A stretch of 10,712 nt of DNA from Segatella oris (GTDB taxonomy: Bacteria > Bacteroidota > Bacteroidia > Bacteroidales > Bacteroidaceae), in the NCBI RefSeq assembly GCF_900637655.1, contig NZ_LR134384.1, positions 3,157,501 through 3,168,212 on the forward strand, read 5' to 3'. A model generated the notes under the pieces. The model was not told the DNA's origin, made no database searches, and was given only the letters and a program-made list of their open reading frames with translations. Positions 5,181 to 10,712 of this stretch are shown piece after piece. The stretch's first letter is position 1; each line of letters starts with the position of its first letter. The translations under genes were made by a program, and so were the position numbers.

Positions 5181-6287
5181 CTATTTTAATTGATTAATAA
5201 AAGGGTTTAATTCTATAATATAAATTTCCTGCGTTACGGTCATGAACGTGTATTCAATCTTGTAGCGCTGTTCAGCCTTCAGGCCGCTAAAGATATGTGT
5301 GTATTTTGTTCCAGCTTCGATATCAGTAAAGGTGAACGCCTGCTCTCCTACCAGCATCGGAGATCCAAGCTCGCTTGTCGCAAATCTAAGTATGATATAG
5401 AAATTCTCATTGTTCGAAGTACGCACATAGTTGTCCTTTATCTCTACCTCTACGATAACACGTCCTCTGATGTCCTCACGCGCTTTAATCGAGAAGTAAT
5501 CGTGCATCTGCTGTGCATCAGAAACGATTTCTACAGCTGACGGTCTGAAGTCATGTATCGTGTAGTAGGTAGTAGCCTGTACTGGAGGTATGTTGAATGC
5601 AAGCGCCCTGGAACAAAGGAAAATATAGGCTTTATAGCTGCCAGTTGCGAAAATCATACCCTGCATTTCCACGCTTGTTCCCCCGTCTTTCAGAGGTTTG
5701 TCAGACGTTTTGAAATAAGCAATCTGTCCTGCAGCATTTTTCAGTGCAAGCCCGAAATAAGCCTCCGACAATTTACCGAATTCCTGCAGCGTCAGTTCGT
5801 TTTCCGTACCAAGACTTTTTATCATCATCGTTGCGAATACGCTGCCATTTTCATTTGTCTTGCTTGTGACAAAAGGCCTTTTGAAAGGCGCAGTCGCAGC
5901 ATGCTTGTAGCCTACGAAATCAGACAGCCGGTAAGGGCATGCAAATGTAGAACCTACTTTCACACGCGACCAGTTACTTTGTCCTTTGTCGTATAATTCT
6001 GTCAGACTTTGCAAAGTGCTGCTATGTGCGATTTTTATACCGCATATCCCAACCCCCTCAAAGTCCGCTCCCTTGAACCACGTTGCATTGTCACGCCATT
6101 TTCTATTTTCAAAATCGAACTCGTCTGAGGTAAAGGGCTTGTTCAGTTCCACGGGCTTGAACTTCGCCCACATATTTATTTTTTCACTTTTGCATAATGT
6201 TGCAAGGTCGTTACTCGTCTCACCGAGCACGGTCCTCACGTCCGCAATGCTGACAGGGGCCTGTATGATACCATTAATGATGCTCAT
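5181..6287 (-). CDS. Phage fibre-associated or head/tail decoration-like protein, unknown
   Basis: This 368-aa protein is encoded 2 bases after the tail-fibre stop. The N-terminus (GIIQAPVSIADVRTVLGE, then LATLCKSEKINMWAKFKPV) is a pattern I associate with hypothetical phage proteins of Bacteroidales, without known function. Residues about 75-250 contain short aromatic and glycine-rich strands. The last ~100 residues (RVIVEVEIKD to YKIEYTFMTVTQEIYIIEL) look like a beta-sandwich, with a FSGLKAEQRYKIEYTF stretch like a fibronectin type III or Ig-like domain, which often binds carbohydrate or other fibres on phage tails. Placement directly after the fibre suggests a fibre partner or second receptor-binding subunit. 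The role is inferred from context. Confidence 0.7.
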   Translation of the reverse strand: MSIINGIIQAPVSIADVRTVLGETSNDLATLCKSEKINMWAKFKPVELNKPFTSDEFDFENRKWRDNATWFKGADFEGVGICGIKIAHSSTLQSLTELYDKGQSNWSRVKVGSTFACPYRLSDFVGYKHAATAPFKRPFVTSKTNENGSVFATMMIKSLGTENELTLQEFGKLSEAYFGLALKNAAGQIAYFKTSDKPLKDGGTSVEMQGMIFATGSYKAYIFLCSRALAFNIPPVQATTYYTIHDFRPSAVEIVSDAQQMHDYFSIKAREDIRGRVIVEVEIKDNYVRTSNNENFYIILRFATSELGSPMLVGEQAFTFTDIEAGTKYTHIFSGLKAEQRYKIEYTFMTVTQEIYIIELNPFINQLK

Positions 6288-6289
6288 TT

Positions 6290-8671
6290 TCAGTTTCCTT
6301 TCAATTTTTCAATTTCTGTTTCAAGCACTTTTATCCGCTTCTTTAACCGCTCGACCTTATCGTCCACCTGCACGGCTGCACCTAATGCGAGTGCAATAAG
6401 TCGCGTGTCGAGGTAGTTCAGCTTCAGATAGCCTTTTGCATCTGTGTAAACCATGTTCCTTAGAACGCTTCCTTTCACGCTCTGCGCAATAAATCCTATA
6501 CTGTGCTCACCCGTGTCCTTGTAATCGAACTGCCAGGTTCCACCGAGCGAGCGAATTATCCGCATACTATCAACCTGCTTGATATTCGCTTTCAAACGCC
6601 TATCTGACGTGGTGTAAGCTGTTACGCCACCCTGCGCTAATACATTACCTGTAAAAATTGCAGTTCTGTCCCTGCTGATAACGAGTGCGTTCTGCCAGCC
6701 TTTGTTGTACACGTTAAATTGTAATTCATCACCCTCAAAAAGCGTGTAAAGTGGTCGGTCGTTGCAACCGAAATAAACAGTGTTAGAAGAGGATATGAAC
6801 AAGGCTCGCTGATTGCCTCCCTCCTTATCTTTCAGGCACAGACCCTTGTTATTTGCAAGGTAGAGAAAGCTGTTCACAAACAGCTCATCAGATATCCGCA
6901 TATTGCCGTTTACGTCAAGTTTGTAAACAGGAGTATTTGTACCAATACCAACGTTGTTTCCTGCTAAATGCAACAGATTATTGATATTCGTCACGCTGCT
7001 TAACTCCCCTGTGACATTGCCTGTACCGTCGAAATCCTGCCCCCAAATCTTGCGAGTTTGCTCAAGTTTTGTTGCACTGTTAACTTCACATTTAAGCAGC
7101 GTCCCGACATCAGAAGGCAGTTGCGGATAATAGTTGTTGTCACCATTCAAGGTGATATTGCTCTCTTCTAATACCGTGATGAATTTTGTGTAATCAAAAT
7201 CATTGAAAGGGGCCCAAATTGAGAATATTCCCGTATTTACATTGTAATAAAACTGCAAAGCATTTACTATGTCATTAAAGCTGCCCGTTGCACGTATATC
7301 AGCATCAAAGGATGATAAAGTAGAATTTACACGAAAAAGAAGCGTTATAAATCCAACCCCTTTGTGACGCGATATCATCGCAAAAATAAGTTTGTTGATT
7401 GACCACGGATATACTTTTTTTGATTTTGAAATACACCGATAGCCACCTCCGGCACCACCTTCTGTACTGACATCTAAACTTAGCTGTGTGACTTTCCCGT
7501 CCGAAGTCAGAATTTTTGAGTAATGCTTACCTCCTACAAATTCAGAATTCAGGTTATGGATCATGCTCGTGTTCTGCATTGTTCCACCGGCAAGAGATAA
7601 GTACTTACCCGTCACAACATCATCGGTCAACTGTGAGAGCTTCGTCAGGTTCTTTTCATCCCAAATTTTTATCCATTTTGCATCTTTGATTTGCTTACCG
7701 TCAGCTTCATTCTTGCGATAATATACGCTTTCATTTCGCTGCGTAGGGAGTGCGAGTTGACTAATCCAGTTCACGCTGTCATTTTTAGACCAGTCCATCG
7801 AAATGATATGTCGCCAATCATCGCCAATTCCGCTCTTTGTAGTCATCACAGCATAATAGCCAGCCTCGTCTGGTGCGAAATTGACTTCTCTGTGCGTCTT
7901 GAATGTATCGATAATACCATAGCCGTCAACGGTTGTAGGCTTATCTCGCAGCTGCGAGAAAGCGTGCGTGTGTGATATGCTTGCAGCGTCGGTGATGCCG
8001 TACCCCTGCAGAGTCGTAGGCTTATTCAACAGAGAAGCAAAAGTGTGCGAATGTGCTGCAGGATTGAACTCATTCGGTTTGTTCCTGATAATTGACCAGT
8101 CCACCGAGGTCAATGCGCCACCCTCAACTTTCTTTAATCGCTCGTTAAGGTCGTTACCGAGGAACGCAGAGAGGACGGCTGCTGCCTTTGCAGTAGTGTA
8201 GTCGCTCCAACGATCCAGGCGCTCATACGACATACCGCTACCTCCGCCACCTTGCACGGCGCCTGCACCGAATGCCGTCAATCCACCTGTTGCATACAGC
8301 CCCGCAGCCTTTCTTGTATCCGAAACACGTGTCAGTGAAAGTGCGCCGCTTTTCTCATCATAGCTGATTTTAATATCGCCGATAGTGACACCCTTGAGGA
8401 AATTTATCAACTCCTTGGCTGTATCTTCCTTATCCTTGCGCAGGAACTCATCGTATGCAGGGCTGTCCTCTGCCAAGGCCCGCGCTTTATCGGCATAGGC
8501 GGCCCGGGCTGCATCGTTTGCCTGCAGTGCCTTGTCTGCCTGTTCTGCAAACGTAGCCTTGTCTGCCGACAGTGCATGCCGCACGTCGTCACTCTGTGTC
8601 CAGGGCGTAGTGCTGCCACCCCTGCCGGTTCCCTCAGCCCGCTTTCGGGCAAACATCTTGATATCAATCAT
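6290..8671 (-). CDS. Tail fibre with C-terminal S74 self-cleaving chaperone domain
   Basis: This is a 793-aa receptor-binding fibre. A frame extension to TTG at 8680 is possible, but ATG 8671 is preferred: it overlaps the stop of the preceding gene as ATGATTGA. The N-terminal part is Ala/Asp/Lys-rich and helical (to ~95), followed by a QGGGGSG linker (~140-146). Two tandem units carry HSHTF (207-211) and HTHAF (234-238), each followed by a KPTT..GYGI stretch; H-x-H motifs bind metal ions in trimeric phage fibres. A region reading NNVGIGTNTPVYKLDVNGNM precedes the final domain. TSDRRLKANIK places Ser689 and Lys694 five apart, as in the S74 intramolecular chaperone dyad, which trimerises the fibre and then cuts itself off N-terminal to the Ser. 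A terminal coiled coil covers ~770-792. Confidence 0.9.
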   Translation of the reverse strand: MIDIKMFARKRAEGTGRGGSTTPWTQSDDVRHALSADKATFAEQADKALQANDAARAAYADKARALAEDSPAYDEFLRKDKEDTAKELINFLKGVTIGDIKISYDEKSGALSLTRVSDTRKAAGLYATGGLTAFGAGAVQGGGGSGMSYERLDRWSDYTTAKAAAVLSAFLGNDLNERLKKVEGGALTSVDWSIIRNKPNEFNPAAHSHTFASLLNKPTTLQGYGITDAASISHTHAFSQLRDKPTTVDGYGIIDTFKTHREVNFAPDEAGYYAVMTTKSGIGDDWRHIISMDWSKNDSVNWISQLALPTQRNESVYYRKNEADGKQIKDAKWIKIWDEKNLTKLSQLTDDVVTGKYLSLAGGTMQNTSMIHNLNSEFVGGKHYSKILTSDGKVTQLSLDVSTEGGAGGGYRCISKSKKVYPWSINKLIFAMISRHKGVGFITLLFRVNSTLSSFDADIRATGSFNDIVNALQFYYNVNTGIFSIWAPFNDFDYTKFITVLEESNITLNGDNNYYPQLPSDVGTLLKCEVNSATKLEQTRKIWGQDFDGTGNVTGELSSVTNINNLLHLAGNNVGIGTNTPVYKLDVNGNMRISDELFVNSFLYLANNKGLCLKDKEGGNQRALFISSSNTVYFGCNDRPLYTLFEGDELQFNVYNKGWQNALVISRDRTAIFTGNVLAQGGVTAYTTSDRRLKANIKQVDSMRIIRSLGGTWQFDYKDTGEHSIGFIAQSVKGSVLRNMVYTDAKGYLKLNYLDTRLIALALGAAVQVDDKVERLKKRIKVLETEIEKLKGN
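7904..8053 (-). repeat. Two tandem H-x-H repeat units inside the tail fibre gene
   Basis: These bases encode residues 207-256 of the fibre. They are two related ~27-residue units, HSHTFASLLNKPTTLQGYGI and HTHAFSQLRDKPTTVDGYGI, joined by TDAASIS. The units differ enough at the DNA level that they look old. Such units build the metal-binding shaft of phage fibres. Confidence 0.8.
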
Positions 8672-10371
8672 TGCTGTCAATTTCCTTTAATGTCAGTTCT
8701 GCCGTTCCCTCTGCAAGGTTTCTGCTGATACCCTGCACAAAGAAATTCTTGTTTAGAAAATTATGCCTATAGTGCGCAAACGGAATCTACAAACCCTCCG
8801 CGGATATCCGTCATGTGCTGTGTCATGATCACCCGTGGAGCATGATATTCCTGATAGTAGCTGTTCACATAGAGTTGCTCGGGTTTGGCCATGCTGTCTG
8901 TCATCCGACTGTAGAGCGTGAGTACGCCGTCACCACTGGCAGCGTCTACAGGCGTAGAGAGACAGAGGGCATTCTTGACACCTATCTGCATGCATTCGTC
9001 ATGCGTCAGTGCAGAGGTAACCTTGAACTCAAGGTCATCCTTGCGGTTGCAGAAGGAACTCTGTGCAGCACTCATATATACGATGTCATGATCATCCCCG
9101 AGCAACTCCGTCTTTCCATTGTCACTCACCACCTTCACCTCGAAAGACTTTATCTGTATGGAACTCACGTGTGCCAGCAGTGGAATGGCATCCTCGGTCC
9201 ACTTTGTGTGTCTGAAGAATGTAGGATGACGGCGTGTGATATCACTCCAAAGCACATTCACCGGACCAAGGACGATAAACCTTACCGCACCGCTCACATG
9301 GTCTCGTTTCCGAATAGGTATAGCCATACCTTCACTGTCTACGCCATGCTTCCAGCTGATGTTGTTCTGCAGGCTGTATTCGTGACCAATCAGTTTGTCA
9401 CCAATTTTCGGGTCAAAACCTATGGTGAACGACTGCTGATAATATTCATCATCACTGCTGCACTCCGAGCGCTCCTTGTACTTGCGCCACTCGAAATCTT
9501 CCATCTGCGAGCCGCTTCCTGTCTCAACGACGCATTTGTCACCGATGATAAGCATACAGGCTATGAGTCCTACTTTGCTGATTTTATCAGTTCCGTCACC
9601 CACGCTGCTGTACTTGAACTCATACAGCTCGGGGGCAGTGTCTGTGAATGGATACCACCCACTATCGCCACTTTCGTCCCAGCGGGTCTCTTCATTATGT
9701 TTAGGGTCCGAGTATGTCTGTTTCCAGAATTTGCGCGTATAGTAGAGTCTGTCTCCTTTTTTGTTCTTTGTCACATTCCCTCTTACGTCAACCTTGCCTT
9801 CAGGTGGTGTTCCGCCGAACGGCATGAACACCCATTCCTTAGTCCGGAGGTCGTAGTATTTGGCTGTTACTTTCACGGTTGGGTTCAGGAGCATTTCCCT
9901 GAAAACACAATATAGTTCGTTGTCTCCTCATCGACAGGGAAAACATCCCCCCGGAATGCTGACTCACATAAGTGGCATAAGGAAATGGCACTGCGAAGAG
10001 CAGACTCGTTCGGATACGCCTCTGCAGCACTGTTCTTTCCGTTACCGTTCACCGACAGCACCAGGACATTGTCCATGTTGATTTTCGACACGGGCTGTTG
10101 TCTTTTCTGGCCATGGCCCGCTCCACCTTGCCATAGGAAAACGAGCGCTGCCCAAGGTTCTTGCCGAGCCACTGCAGCAACGCCTGCTGGTCCTTACCGC
10201 CACGGCCGAAGTGAACCATGAGTTCCTCACCGCTGCCAGTGCCCCCATGCATGGGGAAACGCCACGAAACATGATGCTTCAACCACACATACCAATCCAC
10301 GATGCTTCCATCATAGTCGGTATCACCTTCAAGCACCAAATCTCTGAAACCTCTATAGGCTCGTTTTCCAT
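8664..10371 (-). pseudogene. Tail/baseplate-region protein broken by four single-base frameshifts
   Basis: Five reading-frame segments join into one ~569-aa protein. The start is ATG 10371 (MENEPIEVSEI). Segments run to a T run at 10338-10340, a C run (minus strand) at 10092-10094, an A run at 9894-9896, and a TT at 8784-8785, then to stop TGA 8666-8664. Adding one base at the first three places and removing one at the fourth makes the 1708 bases an exact 570 codons and gives smooth joins: SEILVLEGDTDYDG, KDNSPVSKINMDN, FSGKMLLNPTVKV, GFVDPFAHYRHNF. The largest intact piece is 9894-8767. The C-terminus (FFVQGISRNLAEGTAELTLK) overlaps the tail-fibre start. The position upstream of the fibre suggests a large tail or baseplate protein; I do not recognise the family. 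It may be true decay or assembly error. Confidence 0.7.
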
Positions 10372-10643
10372 CGCCTAAGCTGAATCAGTTCTGACATGTA
10401 TTTCTGCCGTGCTGCGAAATAACTCCCGAGCGCACTTTCCTCCAGGCTTTCGATGAGACTTTCCATTTTCTCAACCTTACAGGTCAGCAGCAGCTGGTTG
10501 TAGATTTCGCCGACGCTGATGGTGGTATCCGTTCCTGAGACCTTATCTGTCGTTATCCCTATCAGTCTGTGAGGTGTAGTCAGAGGCTTGTTGCTGTAAA
10601 GGTCTTTCCATGCGATGTTTTCTGCCTTTTTTACATTCTCCAT
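10353..10643 (-). CDS. Small phage protein, unknown function
   Basis: This is a 96-aa protein starting MENVKKAENIAWKDL. It has a likely beta/loop N-terminal half (KPLTTPHRLIGITTDKVSG, then TISVGEIYNQLLL) and a helical C-terminal half (KVEKMESLIESLEESALGSYF). It overlaps the start of the next, broken tail gene by 19 bases, so both belong to one late operon. No family is recognised. The ~70 bases before it, to the window edge, are too short to assign to a gene. Confidence 0.6.
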   Translation of the reverse strand: MENVKKAENIAWKDLYSNKPLTTPHRLIGITTDKVSGTDTTISVGEIYNQLLLTCKVEKMESLIESLEESALGSYFAARQKYMSELIQLRRWKTSL

Positions 10644-10712
10644 GAAAACAGATAGAAAGAAAAGCCCTGCTGTACGATGTGCAGTTAAGGTACTTCAGCA
10701 GTTCCGTCAGCA

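Larger units (their letters stand above)
2158..10712 (-). mobile_element. Mu-like (transposable) prophage, terminal part
   Basis: Phage tail genes, a methyltransferase and a terminal triplet of short repeats follow directly on the interrupted cas8 frame. The window boundary at 10712 cuts the element, so only its late-gene end is present. I place the end at T2158 because the sequence there reads TGTAATTATA, and transposable phages of the Mu group begin with TG. The repeat sites start 20 bases inside. On that reading the target duplication would be the 4-6 bases ending at 2157 (GATCA if five), and it should recur next to the rest of cas8 beyond the far end. All phage genes here are on the minus strand, so this is the equivalent of the Mu right end. 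No transposase gene is visible in the window. Confidence 0.7.

Noticed and set aside
6290..8671. Variable region of a diversity-generating retroelement in the fibre gene
   Set aside because: Such elements are known from Bacteroidales transposable phages, but I see no template-repeat copy, reverse transcriptase or C-type lectin-like C-terminus here. The fibre ends in an S74 domain instead.
8815..9915. Plus-strand 366-codon open frame
   Set aside because: Long, but antisense to the minus-strand tail gene, whose translation has normal composition and continues smoothly on both sides once frameshifts are corrected. The plus-strand product is rich in His, Cys and Leu with no recognisable domain.
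9885..10172. Possible programmed frameshift, as in tail assembly chaperones
   Set aside because: The same gene has four breaks in different directions, none at a canonical slippery heptamer. Decay or sequence error explains them better.
10550..10712. Minus-strand frame entering from the right edge (LTELLKYLNCTSYSRAFL and on)
   Set aside because: It may be the end of an upstream phage gene, but it overlaps the better-supported 96-aa gene, and another frame ends at about 10686 equally well. Too little sequence to decide.

Overview
The window looks like Bacteroidales DNA (Bacteroides, Prevotella or a close relative). Signs of this are the TAnnTTTG-type promoter boxes, the weak or absent purine-rich ribosome sites, a Cas6-Cas8b1/Cst1 type I-B CRISPR operon, and phage genes of the kind found in transposable (Mu-like) prophages of gut Bacteroidales. 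No taxonomic search was possible.

Layout: bases 1-2157 are chromosome, visibly AT-rich. They hold a minus-strand unknown gene running off the left edge (1-276), a 460-base non-coding gap, an intact cas6 (737-1513) and the first ~212 codons of cas8b1/cst1 (from 1520). At about base 2158 the cas8 reading frame runs into other DNA: three copies of AAAACGAAATGT spaced 23 and 25 bases apart, a strong hairpin, then a long minus-strand series of phage genes. I read this as the terminus (Mu 'right end' equivalent) of a transposable prophage inserted in cas8. The rest of the phage, its other end and the remaining cas genes should lie beyond base 10712.

Phage part, in its transcription order (right to left): a 96-aa unknown protein; a ~569-aa tail-region protein broken by four single-base frameshifts (10371-8664); a 793-aa tail fibre with a C-terminal S74 self-cleaving chaperone; a 368-aa fibre-associated unknown; two small unknown proteins; then a 182-base intergenic region. 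That region carries a 99-base imperfect inverted repeat with a promoter-like box at its foot and a possible pseudoknot, which I propose is a plus-strand small RNA that also supplies a minus-strand terminator. Last comes a three-gene cassette: a small helix-turn-helix-like protein, a Dam-type (D12) adenine methyltransferase, and a divergent thymidylate synthase homologue.

The terminal cassette is the most interesting coding part. It occupies the place where Mu keeps its DNA-modification genes (com/mom). Its thymidylate synthase-like protein keeps the catalytic cysteine but has Asp where thymidylate synthase has the base-reading Asn, the same change seen in T4 dCMP hydroxymethylase. This suggests a nucleotide/DNA modification module rather than ordinary dTMP synthesis.
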